The position numbers were made by a program, and so were the translations under genes. Positions 42,193-52,548 of a stretch of DNA of 64,000 bases are shown one piece after another. The stretch's first letter is position 1. Each line of letters starts with the position of its first letter. Source of the stretch: Tritrichomonas musculus (taxonomy: Eukaryota > Parabasalia > Tritrichomonadida > Tritrichomonadidae); contig JAPFFF010000008.1 in NCBI GenBank assembly GCA_039105265.1, positions 5,208,001-5,272,000 on the forward strand, given 5' to 3'. Below the pieces are notes generated by a model, which did not search any database, was not told the origin of the DNA, and saw only the letters and a list, made by a program, of their open reading frames with translations.

Positions 42193-43146
42193 ATGTTTGA
42201 TTTTCAAAAGCATGTTCATTTATTGTATCATTTGATGCTTGATGGTATATCAAAAAATCAAAAAAATTATTTGGACAGTAATGGTCAAATAATTGTTGGG
42301 AAAAGTGACACAAATAAAGAAATATTTGACACGATTTTTTTTGCCAGTCGAGACATCGAACAGGCAACAATTCCAAGCTACATTAAATACATCAAACCGA
42401 ATGCTTTTGAATATTGTAAAAATTTGAATACTAGTGAATTTTCAAAGAATTCAGAACTTTATCCAATTGGATCTGGTTCATTTTCTAGATCAGGATTAAA
42501 TTCGATTACTATACCAAAAAGTGTTTACATCATAAATTGTTGTGCTTTCTTTTCATGTAAAAAACTTAAAAAAGTTTGTTTTGAAGAAGGATCAAAATTA
42601 CTTGCTTTCAATAGTCTTTTATTGTGAGAATCTTGAAACGGTTGAAATCCCAGAAAATTCATTTTTACAATATATTTCTGATTCAGTTTTCAGTTTCACA
42701 TCAATTACAAATATTTTCATTCCATTGAATTTAAAACAGATGAACTCAAATTGAAAACCGTTACAATTTCACAAAAAACAAAAATTTTAAATTTTTAGGC
42801 AGTAAAGGTCAAATAATTGTTGGAAAAAGTGGCATTAATAGAGATATATCTGATACAATTGTTTTTGCTGGTAGAGAAATAACAAAAGTGTTTATTCCAA
42901 GTTACATTAAATACATTTGAACAAAGTGCTTTTGGAAATTGTTTGAAATTGAAAACAATTGAAATTTCGGATGACTCACAAATTGAAACAATTGGAAAAG
43001 ATTCTTTTTCATCAACAGCTCTCACTAATTTCAAGGTTTCTAAAAAAATTACATCTTATAAGAATAGGTTTTTATATAGTGATACTAGCAGCCTTTTCAA
43101 TGAATTAATAAACAAAAAAATTGTTTCTTTCAAAGAAAATATTTAA
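42193..43146 (+). pseudogene. Frameshifted BspA-like LRR gene
   Basis: A frame from ATG 42193 reads MFDFQKHVHLLYHLMLDGIS, then DSNGQIIVGKSDTNKEIFDT and PSYIKYIKPNAFEYCKNLNT, typical N-terminal and LRR parts of trichomonad BspA-like proteins. The frame shifts near 42610 (CENLETVEIPENSFLQYISD continues in another frame), breaks near 42740, restarts with a second GQIIVGKSGINRDISDTIVF segment, and shifts again near 42915 before LKTIEISDDSQIETIGKDSF. The repetition of the GQIIVGKS block shows internal duplication before decay. It ends at 43146. Not functional as a single protein. Confidence 0.85.
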
Positions 43147-43293
43147 CAAAAATCATTTTCATTTGAATTTGAATGAAGATGAAAAATTGAGATGATAAAT
43201 ACAAATAACTTCAAATCAGATAATAATAAGAAGGAACTTTCGTATAAAGAATTCAGATTTGAAGTTATTTGTATTATCTGATTTGAATTATGC

Positions 43294-43337
43294 TAGGACC
43301 GGATGCTGGAGATCGGGCTTCGACTCCTCGGAGTTCC
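43294..43337 (+). other. Possible tRNA 3'-half relic
   Basis: GATCGGGCTTCGACTCCTCG resembles a T-arm (loop TTCGACT; four of five stem pairs, with the conserved G53-C61 pair spoiled by C53), followed by GAGTTCCA like an acceptor 3' strand and then an 18-T run like a pol III terminator. No matching 5' half is found directly upstream; GGAACTTT at 43234 could pair but is too far. Very tentative. Confidence 0.2.
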
Positions 43338-43441
43338 ATTTTTTTTTTTTTTTTTTCATAAAAAATCATCAACAATGTCATTTGTGTCTCATAAAATTGA
43401 CTCAAAAACATCTAGGAATTACACAAATTTATTAAATGATA

Positions 43442-43527
43442 AATAGAGGAAAAAAAGCCAGATTATGCTTTCTATAGATGCTCATCATTGAGAGAAATCA
43501 CAATTCCTTCTTCTGTAACTTCAATTT
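43442..43527 (+). pseudogene. BspA-like LRR fragment
   Basis: The + strand reads DYAFYRCSSLREITIPSSVT and then SI and a stop: one and a half LRR_5 units with no start. It is nearly the same repeat as the fragment at 41380-41545. Confidence 0.65.
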
Positions 43528-43587
43528 AATTGACCAGTGGGAACAAATTTGACTAGGTTTGTCTGGGAACAAAAACGATTGCCCACT

Positions 43588-43839
43588 TATTTTTTTTAAA
43601 AATACCATATCTTTCAATTTTGAGAAGATGAATATATATATAAAAGAATATAAAAAGTTATTTATTCAGGAAAAATGCATTTTAAGTAGCTCTGGGAGCC
43701 TTTGAGGGCCAAGCCCAATTGGTTAAGGAAATAGCGGGAGTCTCAACCTGAGATGAATGAAAGTATTCATGCCATTGTAACTTAAAAAAAATATTTAGCT
43801 TTATTCAAATATGAGAGGACGATAAGAAGGGACAAATTA
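43588..43839 (-). repeat. Dispersed repeat S, copy 2
   Basis: Inverse copy of 40234-40500, sharing the GC-richer core (GAGGGCCAAGCCCAATTGGT, GGGAGTCTCAACCTGAGATG). The two copies are about 98% alike over the core and lie 3.1 kb apart in opposite orientation. Confidence 0.75.
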
Positions 43840-43873
43840 AAAAGGGACATCTTCACTTTTTCAACTTTTTTTT

Positions 43874-44977
43874 TAAAAAAAATCAATTTTTTGAGAAAAA
43901 AATTTTTTTGATCATTTTTTTAATAAAAAAAATTTTTTGTATCATTTTTTTCCACTTTTTTGAAAAATATATCAAAAAATTATGCTTGTTTTTAGCAAAG
44001 GTATGCTGAAAAAATCTGAAAAAAATATATGATAATCAGTAATTGATAGTAATAATAATTACATAAATTTCATGGGGAAATTCCTCATTGTCAGACATAT
44101 TAAATTTAATATTTACCGATGTCATTAAAAAAAAAGCTTTTAATGAAGGAACATTATAGATAATCGATTTTTACATAACTATTCTCATGTATGTATCAAA
44201 ATTAATAGATTTATAAAATGATCACATATTATATAAAATCACATTACTGAGCATTTGCGTTAAAATAAAAAACTTTGCTGCCCTAAACTTTATAGTATAT
44301 CGTTTTTTACTTATATTTTTTATTATAAATGTTATATACAGTGTCTTAAAAATTTGCGAATTTTCATTAATAATAAAAAATTTCAAAGTAAAACTGAAAT
44401 AAAAACATAATGAATACATATATCATGTAACATATATATTAATTATATATAAATCATTTCATCAATTCCTTTTTTTTCACACAAAAAACTCGATTTTGTA
44501 AAAAAAATTTAAAAAAATTAAACGTGCTAAAATTGTATTTCACAGTTTTTTTACTTTAATTATTACTTTTTAAGAAAAATATATTTATTAATATATAAAA
44601 CATAAAGAGAACTCGATTAATAAATTAAAATTATCCTATTCCGTGATGGCATTTATGCTCTTTGTTGTAAATTCATAAAATTTTATTTCTAAATTCATTA
44701 TTTTTTCATCTTGTCGTTGCATTAACTAATAATTGACAATATTAAATGATACAATATATTATATTATTATTTATTCTTATTCATTCATACTCCTTGTTAT
44801 GAGTTCATGGAATCTTATTTCTAAATTTAATATTATTTGACTGTTTCATTAAAATATCTAGCATTATACAATATTTTGTGTTATTATGTGTTATTACAAT
44901 GTTATAAATCTTTTATTTATTTTCATATGTATCAAATAAAAGGTGTTTCAAAAACGACCGTTTATTTAAAAAAATTT
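43874..44977 (+). repeat. 1104-bp inverted arm, left
   Basis: The reverse complement of 52549-53652. Both arms are exactly 1104 bp, and all parts I compared are identical, including a 65-codon open frame that translates identically in both. The outer end reads TTAAAAAAAATCAATTTTTT; the inner end reads AAAACGACCGTTTATTTAAA. The sequence is AT-rich and non-coding. The arms enclose 7.57 kb that includes the complete DD35D transposon. Confidence 0.9.
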
Positions 44978-46112
44978 TATGTCAATTATATTAAAACAAT
45001 ATGACCATTTTAATGCATCAATAAAATAATTATTTAATGACTACATCACAAATAATGTTAATTCACAAAAATAAATATCTTAATTTTTAAAAAAATCTAA
45101 AGATTACATATGAATATCATATACCCAATTCTCACGTAACTTCGCCCAAATGTGGTTACATTAAATTACCCTTTTCATAAAATTTGAGAAGAATTCTATG
45201 AGCTATTTTAAAAAGTTTATATAGCTTTTTATAAAAAATTCGTTTTATTTAAAGAATAAAAAGAAATTTCTACAAATAAATAAAAAAATATTAATAACAT
45301 CTAAGGCTTTATTAATAATTAAAATATGAATAAAAAGGAAGATGGTAAATATTTAATTATTTTATTATATTCTAAAAAGGTAAAAGCTATCGAAATTCTT
45401 TATATGCAATTTTTTTAACATTTGTCATTACTCATCATTTATTTATTTTTTACGGTTCACTTTGTTTTTTCATTCAAAATATAATGTTCATATTGCGCTA
45501 CTTGTTAATTTTTCAAGTAAATTTTCTGTGGTTATAAAAAGTTTATTTAATTGTAGATTAAAATGTTTGGTTGAGAAATACTGATTCTGATAAATGTTGG
45601 ATAAAATTGCATATAATTTCAAAAATGATGACGAAACAAATGAACGTAGAACTTAATTTTATATGCATTTGTTTTCAGTATAAAAGTATAAATCGATTCA
45701 ACAATGATTTGGATTTTGATTGATTTTTTGCATTTGCGAAATGAGATTTTTACTATTAAATTGAAAATGAGTAAACATTAAAATTGTAATAATGATCAGA
45801 ATGCTGAAATATTATGCACAATTTAAAGATTACTTAAATCTAAAGAAGATAATTAAATAATTAAAATTGGACATAATCAAACTTTTCTGAAAAAATGAAT
45901 ATTAATAAGACTAAATAATTATTAAAAATGCGCGTTTTAACTTTGTATTTTCCAAAATTAAGTTCACTTAATTTAAATAATTATTAAGATGAACATATAT
46001 TGCATAAAATCCGACAATAAAGATAAAATACTTCTTTGAAATCGAAAAAAAGCAGAAAACAGCGATCTTTTGTAATAAAGAAAAATTCAAACAGTTTCTT
46101 ATGGAATCAAAT

Positions 46113-46377
46113 GACTAATCATAAAGAAATTTATCATTTGCATTGAATTTTTATCGTATGAATTTGTCTAATCATAAAGAAATTTATCATTTGCATTGAA
46201 TTTTTATCGTATGAATTTGTCTAATCATAAAGAAATTTATCATTTGCATTGAATTTTTATCGTATGAATTTGTCTAATCATAAAGAAATTTATCATTTGC
46301 ATTGAATTTTTATCGTATGAATTTGTCTAATCATAAAGAAATTTATCATTTGCATTGAATTTTTATCGTATGAATTT
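46113..46377 (+). repeat. 53-bp tandem array, 5 units
   Basis: CTAATCATAAAGAAATTTAT recurs at 46115, 46168, 46221, 46274 and 46327, exactly 53 bp apart, with units identical by eye. It lies inside the DD35D transposon. No open frame crosses it. Confidence 0.95.
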
Positions 46378-46953
46378 TAATTGATGAATAATAATTATGA
46401 ATAAAATTGATTCTAAATTTGGATGACATTTAAGACAAAATTATTCAATATTTACATTTAGTTGTTGGGATCTATTTTAAATTTTGGCGTTTATAAAATA
46501 TTCATGATAAATTATTTATAAAAAGAGAACGAAATTGTTTCTGCATTTGAATTTTTATTAAAATTGAGCACGAAATTATTTTTGCCTTTCAACAGTAATC
46601 AAATCAAATCATCATTATTTCAATTTTTTAACAAGGTAAAAATATATGTTTCATTGGAAAACATAAATCATAATCAGTAAAAAATAATGCTTTTCAATGT
46701 AAAAACTTAAGTTTTTAGCGATAAATTAGTTTTTGAATGCTATTGTTAGTCTATTGACAAAAATCGTCTCAAAAAAATCTATTGTCTGAAGCCAATAATT
46801 TTGATACAAAAATTTTAATTTGATAGAATGACAATATCTCCACATCATTAAGTTAAAATGATTTTTGAATCATTTTAACAATAATAATAATAATAAAACT
46901 AATATATTATTGATGGGAAGAGTTTGGATCGATAATTTATTGGAACGCAATAT

Positions 46954-48368
46954 CTTATAACGATATCAAATTTGATAACCAAAACAAAGAATGAAAAGAA
47001 TAACATCATTCTTGAATACAAAAGAGTAACAATATTCACACCTGATAAAGTTGCAGCAGTAACTTGTTGTGCATCATCTTATAACGATATCAAATTTGAT
47101 AACCAAAACAAAGAAAAAGAATAACATCATTCTTGAATACAAAAGAGTAACAATATTCACACCTGATAAAGTTGCAGCAGTAACTTGTTGTGCATCATCT
47201 TATAACGATATCAAATTTGATAACCAAAACAAAGAATGAAAAGAATAACATCATTCTTGAATACAAAAGAGTAACAATATTCACACCTGATAAAGTTGCA
47301 GCAGTAACTTGTTGTGCATCATCTTATAACGATATCAAATTTGATAACCAAAACAAAGAATGAAAAGAATAACATCATTCTTGGATACAAAAGAGTAACA
47401 ATATTCACACCTGATAAAGTTGCAGCAGTAACTTGTTGTGCATCATCTTATAACGATATCAAATTTGATAACCAAAACAAAGAATGAAAAGAATAACATC
47501 ATTCTTGAATACAAAAGAGTAACAATATTCACACCTGATAAAGTTGCAGCAGTAACTTGTTGTGCATCATCTTATAACGATATCAAATTTGATAACCAAA
47601 ACAAAGAATGAAAAGAATAACATCATTCTTGAATACAAAAGAGTAACAATATTCACACCTGATAAAGTTGCAGCAGTAACTTGTTGTGCATCATCTTATA
47701 ACGATATCAAATTTGATAACCAAAACAAAGAATGAAAAGAATAACATCATTCTTGAATACAAAAGAGTAACAATATTCACACCTGATAAAGTTGCAGCAG
47801 TAACTTGTTGTGCATCATCTTATAACGATATCAAATTTGATAACCAAAACAAAGAATGAAAAGAATAACATCATTCTTGAATACAAAAGAGTAACAATAT
47901 TCACACCTGATAAAGTTGCAGCAGTAACTTGTTGTGCATCATCTTATAACGATATCAAATTTGATAACCAAAACAAAGAATGAAAAGAATAACATCATTC
48001 TTGAATACAAAAGAGTAACAATATTCACACCTGATAAAGTTGCAGCAGTAACTTGTTGTGCATCATCTTATAACGATATCAAATTTGATAACCAAAACAA
48101 AGAAAAAGAATAACATCATTCTTGAATACAAAAGAGTAACAATATTCACACCTGATAAAGTTGCAGCAGTAACTTGTTGTGCATCATCTTATAACGATAT
48201 CAAATTTGATAACCAAAACAAAGAAAAAGAATAACATCATTCTTGAATACAAAAGAGTAACAATATTCACACCTGATAAAGTTGCAGCAGTAACTTGTTG
48301 TGCATCATCTTATAACGATATCAAATTTGATAACCAAAACAAAGAAAAAGAATAACATCATTCTTGGA
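46954..48368 (+). repeat. 124/121-bp tandem array, 12 units
   Basis: CTTATAACGATATCAAATTT recurs at 46954, 47078, 47199, 47323, 47447, 47571, 47695, 47819, 47943, 48067, 48188 and 48309. Spacing is 124 bp or, in three units, 121 bp; the short form lacks three bases in the AAGAATGAAAAG part. The last unit is cut short at about 48368. Each unit contains the perfect palindrome TATCAAATTTGATA. Units are almost identical, implying recent amplification or homogenisation. All frames are closed in every unit. The array directly abuts the 3' end of the transposase gene. Confidence 0.95.
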
Positions 48369-48380
48369 TGTAGTGAAAGA

Positions 48381-49550
48381 TTATTCATTAAATGTCCAAC
48401 CTTTTTCAATAACATGAGTAGGGAGTCGTTCCCAGGCGCAGATCATATCTTCCACTGCATCGCTCTTTTTTCTAATGACATTTCTATCTTGGCTCACTCG
48501 AAGTCTAAATAGTCTACGGGCCATGGACTTCAAAGAACCAAAAACTGCTCTGTCTAAGGGTTGAAACTCGTCTGTTCTACCAGCAGGCACAAACAAAAGA
48601 TCCATATTTAGACCAACTGCAAAATTCTTGATGTCTTCAGTCCTGTGTGACGGATAGACATCAAGGATTAAATGCAATTTTGGACCATCAACACCTCCAT
48701 AGTGTTCTCTCAATATTTTCAAATAATGTAAAAAAACCTCTTCAGTTACCCATCCTGTCTCGGAGTGATAACTCCAATGTGGGGAGACATCTCCAATTTG
48801 TGAGTTTTCACACCTTTCTGTTGTTCCCTTTGCAATAAACATGAGTGGAAGTTTTGTTCCCGAAGCAGTAACGCCAGCAATAACAGTCATGCAATCTTTT
48901 GGATTGGCCTTGTTCATATAACATACTGCATGATCTTCATTTTTACATTGCCAAACCAAAAGATTGTTAGGGAATAGTTCCCAGCTTGTCTCATCAATGT
49001 TTATAATAAAATCATTATCATTTGTTTGTTTTAAATTTTCTACTTGATTTACAAACTCTTCTTCAAAAGTTCCATTTTCAGGTCTTCTTCTTATATGGCA
49101 TTTGCGACTCGAGATTCTATGCTTTTCTTTGAAATTAAAAATATAACCATCCGACGCATTAAATTTCTTTATATCTTCGGAATTTTTGTATTTTCTTAAA
49201 TATTCAGATATGATAAGTTCTCTGAAATCATCATCTGTAAAAAAGTAACCTGGCTTAATGATATAATCTTTTATAAATTCTGCAATATTATCTTCTTCAT
49301 CTGGCATAAAAATTCTTGTTGATTCTCTTATTTGCTTTTTTGTTGGATCATAACTCGGATCTTTTTGAAGTTTTCTTCTCCAGTCTTTTAAAGTATTATA
49401 ACTAATCAAAGTTTGCTTTTCTATTTTTCTCATTTCTCCCCTTTTACAGTTCTTAAGAGCATTTAGAACAGGAGCAATCTTTTCTGGTTTTTCATTATGG
49501 TGATGATATGCTGGCCTTTTATAGACTCTTGGAAGCATACTTACATTCAT
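48381..49550 (-). CDS. DD35D transposase (pogo/Tigger-like)
   Basis: 389 residues, intact. The N-terminal part (about 20-150) has helix-turn-helix-like segments (RKIEKQTLISYNTLKDWRRK; a second CENP-B-like helical unit up to RISSRKCHIRRRP) for TIR binding. The catalytic core is DDE_1-like: D186 in IINIDETSW, D297 in LILDVYPSHRTEDI and D333 in EFQPLDRAVFGSLK, with 35 residues between the last two acids, so DD35D. HxxxD-type context (DVYPSH) and QPLD are the hallmark of the pogo group. It catalyses cut-and-paste at TA sites. Start ATG 49550 is 62 bp inside the TIR's inner edge. There are no stops or frameshifts, so it may still be active and could mobilise relatives. Confidence 0.93.
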   Translation of the reverse strand: MNVSMLPRVYKRPAYHHHNEKPEKIAPVLNALKNCKRGEMRKIEKQTLISYNTLKDWRRKLQKDPSYDPTKKQIRESTRIFMPDEEDNIAEFIKDYIIKPGYFFTDDDFRELIISEYLRKYKNSEDIKKFNASDGYIFNFKEKHRISSRKCHIRRRPENGTFEEEFVNQVENLKQTNDNDFIINIDETSWELFPNNLLVWQCKNEDHAVCYMNKANPKDCMTVIAGVTASGTKLPLMFIAKGTTERCENSQIGDVSPHWSYHSETGWVTEEVFLHYLKILREHYGGVDGPKLHLILDVYPSHRTEDIKNFAVGLNMDLLFVPAGRTDEFQPLDRAVFGSLKSMARRLFRLRVSQDRNVIRKKSDAVEDMICAWERLPTHVIEKGWTFNE

Positions 49551-49667
49551 TGAAATGTATGGCCAAACAATTATAACTTTTTCTATAAGATAATTTAAAA
49601 TTTAAAATTGAATAAAAGGGTAATTTAATGTAACCACATTTGGGCGAAGTTACGTGAGAATAGGGTA

Positions 49668-50179
49668 TAATATTTTTCTGGTATTTATAAATAAATTTTA
49701 TTTATTTAAGTATAATCTATAACATTATCAATTTATACAATAATGTATATTAAAAGAAATTTTGTTATATCTTGATTATTGACGGGATAACGTTCATTTA
49801 AAAAATGAATTAAAAAATGCATATTGAAATTTTTCTCTTGTCATAATAATTCACTTTTTTATAGACGCAATTACTTTGAAGATTAAAAATCATATATAAA
49901 AATTATTTTCTGCATTATCTTTATTGTTTCTAGTGTTTATAAACATGCAAATAAATTTTATTTATTTAAGTATAATTTAATTGATATGATTTGGTTTTTC
50001 ATAAACATTAAAAATCTCATGTTGTTCTTCCTTGTAATATCAACTTGAGATTACTTGATTATCATCTATATCAAAAGTTTTACAATAGCAACTTTTTACA
50101 ACATATTTCTGGTATTTGCTCTTACTGTATGGCGTGAAATAAAGACATATTTGCTCTTACGGTATGAAAATGCGGTGTG
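49668..50179. other. AT-rich stretch
   Basis: About 510 bp between the transposon and the next gene remnant, without a gene. AAATAAATTTTATTTATTTA-like segments occur twice (49688 and 49950), a short direct repeat. Confidence 0.4.
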
Positions 50180-50482
50180 CTATTCTTCTGATTCTTTATC
50201 CTTTTGCATTATATATCCTTCTTTTTCCTTTTCACTTTGATCTACCATGTCATTTGTTGAACTCCAATCAAACTCGCAATGAATGTCACTAACTTTTTAT
50301 TCGTATTCTATTGTATTAAGCGTTTTTTCCAATTCTTGATGATTTGCAAACTTTTCATGTAAAAGTACAAGCTTGAAAAATAAAAGCGATTTAAAATGAT
50401 TATTATACTGTATTATTATTTTTTTGTACCATTCTGGAATAAGATTAAATGATTCTTCAATGATTAAATAATAATAATTCAT
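50180..50482 (-). pseudogene. Short gene remnant with in-frame stop
   Basis: From ATG 50482 the minus strand reads MNYYYLIIEESFNLIPEWYK through LVLLHEKFANHQELEKTLNT to a TAA at about 50297, and in the same frame continues with protein-like sequence (DIHCEFDWSSTNDMVDQSEK, GYIMQKDKESEE) to a stop at 50180. One in-frame stop splits an otherwise sensible 100-residue frame. No family recognised. Confidence 0.5.
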
Positions 50483-50554
50483 TTTTAAAATTTATATTGT
50501 TCCTTCTTTTAACCCACATTAGTTTCTGATATAAAGATAAAAATACTTTAATTT

Positions 50555-50790
50555 TTATAGCGTGAGTGGAACAAAATATGACGCTTAGTATAGTAGACTG
50601 AGTCTTTTGTGGCATAGCGTGACAAAAAAGGATCAGGTTGATAAGTCAGGGTGAAGTGAAACGGAACACTGCTTATCGTTTACTACTATAGAGAAAAAAT
50701 ATTTATAAATGGCCTTGGCGATATAACAGGTACTGTTAGACCTGGGCCACCTTTTAGAGCTCACAGCAAACCTGTACTACTTTTTTTATA
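50555..50790. other. GC-richer structured segment, unknown
   Basis: Compared with the surroundings this part is clearly richer in GC, and it has no open frame. TATAGCGTGA and CATAGCGTGA recur 57 bp apart, ACAGGTACTG is echoed by CCTGTACTA, and AAGTCAGGGTGAAGTGAAAC lies between. It could be an unrecognised RNA gene or the conserved end of an old element. I cannot match it to tRNA, 5S, U snRNA or rRNA. Confidence 0.3.
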
Positions 50791-51479
50791 CTTGAATGAC
50801 ATACTGATTTGTTAGATATAATATTCAGTGTATTTTCCATAGCTGCAATCAAATAAAACAAGCTTCATGAAATTTGTTATTAAGTCCTTTTAAATCACCA
50901 AGGAAAATAGATGTTCCATGAAATTTGATTTGAAAGAAATCATTCATGATTAATTAATCTTTAAATCAAACATTAATCACTGAAAATATAAATTAATTAC
51001 TAAAATGATTCATTTAATCACAGAATATTCATCAATTACTGAAATATAGAAAGAATAATGTTTATTCAAATAAACCAGTCCATGATAAATTCATTTATGT
51101 ATTCATTTTCATGAATCTAATTATCAATGCTAAGAGCAAAGTTTTTATGCGTTTATTTAAGTCAAACATAATAAACTTGAAATTAAAAGCCAGACCACTT
51201 TTTTTCATTCAATTATTTTGGCATAACAATATTTTTTTTCAAATTAAAATTTTATAACTTTTTTTTTCAATTTTCTTAAAAAGCCAAATATAATCAGAAA
51301 AATATTTTTTAAAAAAATATATTTATCACATTATTTTAAAACTATTTATAATTCATAATGGAGTATAATATTTCCATATATCTAAAATTTATAGATAAAA
51401 ATAAAAACAATTTTTTTATTTTAAATTAAAATAAGATATTTAACAAATTAATTTGTGTATTGAAACTTTATCAAAAATT
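50791..51479. other. AT-rich stretch
   Basis: About 690 bp; several ATTAATCA/ATTACTGAAA-type short repeats near 50950-51060. No gene. Confidence 0.4.
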
Positions 51480-51960
51480 AAGATCCTCAGAAGATCTTAC
51501 CTTCTTTAGCTCTTTCAAACTTCCAACAGCAATATATACATCACAATCTTTATTAAATAATACTTCTTTAGTATATAACTCTTTTTTACTACTTCTTTTC
51601 AACACGATTATTCTTATCTTACTCAATAAACTTCATTAAGCTAAAATCAGAAGCGCTATTTTACACCACACGTTTTATTAAACAAAAGTTCTTCATATTG
51701 TAACTCATTTCTACAACTTTTTATATTTCCAAAATTATTTCTCATCACGCCTTACAAACTTCCTCAGACATAATCAACAGCACTATATACATCACAATCT
51801 TTATTAAATAATACTTCTTTACGTTATAAGTCATTTCTACTACTCCTTTTTTAGCATATCTTATTCTTATCTTACTCAACAAACTTCCTCAGACAAAATC
51901 AGAAACGCCATTTTACACCGCATGTTTTATTAGCCATTAGCTAAATATCTCAGCAAATAA
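51480..51960 (-). pseudogene. Diverged two-copy coding repeat, decayed
   Basis: TATATACATCACAATCTTTATTAAATAATACTTCTTTA-type sequence occurs at about 51533 and 51790, part of a direct repeat with a period near 260 bp. On the minus strand one unit reads KEVLFNKDCDVYIAVGSLKE and LKKVRSSEDLNF before a stop, and the other reads KEVLFNKDCDVYSAVDYV before a stop. Both have further stops. It appears to be a degraded, internally repeated gene of unknown family. Confidence 0.4.
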
Positions 51961-52169
51961 TTTTCTTTAATAAAAGATATTTTAACAAAATTATATTTTT
52001 TAAATATTGAAAATTTATAAATTGAAGGAAATTAAAACTCAGACCATATTTTGAATGCAAACGCGATGTAACGATCAAAAATTGAGATATAAAAAATTTT
52101 AACGATCAAGTAAAGTATTCAAATCATATTCAAATAGTGGTCTGACTTTTCGGTCCCAGTTTATAATAA

Positions 52170-52393
52170 AGTGAGAGAAATAAAGGGGGGTCGATTCAAA
52201 AAATAGGGGGTCGATTCAAAAAATCATTAATTTCAAGGGAAAACGATAATAAAAATTTATTTTGAGAAAAAAATATTTGAAAAAAAATTTTTTTCTTAAA
52301 ATTATATTTTCTGAAAAAATATTCAATTTTTTCTTAACTTGATCGTCGACCCCTATTTTATTGAATGAGACCCCTATTTTTTTGGGGCACTTT
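52170..52393. mobile_element. 224-bp inverted-repeat element
   Basis: The left end AAAGTGAGAGAAATAAAGGG and the inverse of the right end (AAAGTGCCCCAAAAAAATAG) share AAAGTG, and both continue with two spaced AGGGG(G)TCGA/TC-ATTCAA blocks. The pattern suggests a small foldback or MITE-like element. Target duplication not seen. Confidence 0.4.
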
Positions 52394-52548
52394 AGTAGAA
52401 AATCTAAATATAATCATTTTAGAAAAATTTTTGATAAAAAAGTAAATTTAATAAGTATAATAAAGAATGTATAAATTTAAATACAAATATTTATATATAT
52501 ATAGTATTTTTATCAATTGAATATTCAAAAAAAAAAAAGCAATTTTTT

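Larger units (their letters stand above)
45124..49665 (-). mobile_element. 4.54-kb DD35D (Tc1/mariner-pogo type) transposon
   Basis: The ends are CCCAATTCTCACGTAACTTC and the inverse of CCCTATTCTCACGTAACTTC; the terminal inverted repeat is 52 bp with one mismatch (to ATTACCCTTTT). TA lies outside both ends (45122-45123 and 49666-49667), the expected target duplication of the superfamily. The only gene is the transposase, transcribed from the right end with its ATG 115 bp inside the right terminus. The interior left part is AT-rich and holds a 5-unit 53-bp array and a 12-unit 124/121-bp array that runs right up to the transposase stop. A dead, truncated relative is at 26763-27480. The intact ends and frame suggest recent activity. 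Confidence 0.9.

Noticed and set aside
44222-44419. 65-codon open frame, identical at 53107-53304
   Set aside because: The identity follows from the 1104-bp inverted arms; the peptide is AT-driven low complexity, with no sign of coding constraint.
46954-48368. CRISPR array
   Set aside because: Units are 124/121 bp and nearly identical throughout, with no short repeats separated by unique spacers.
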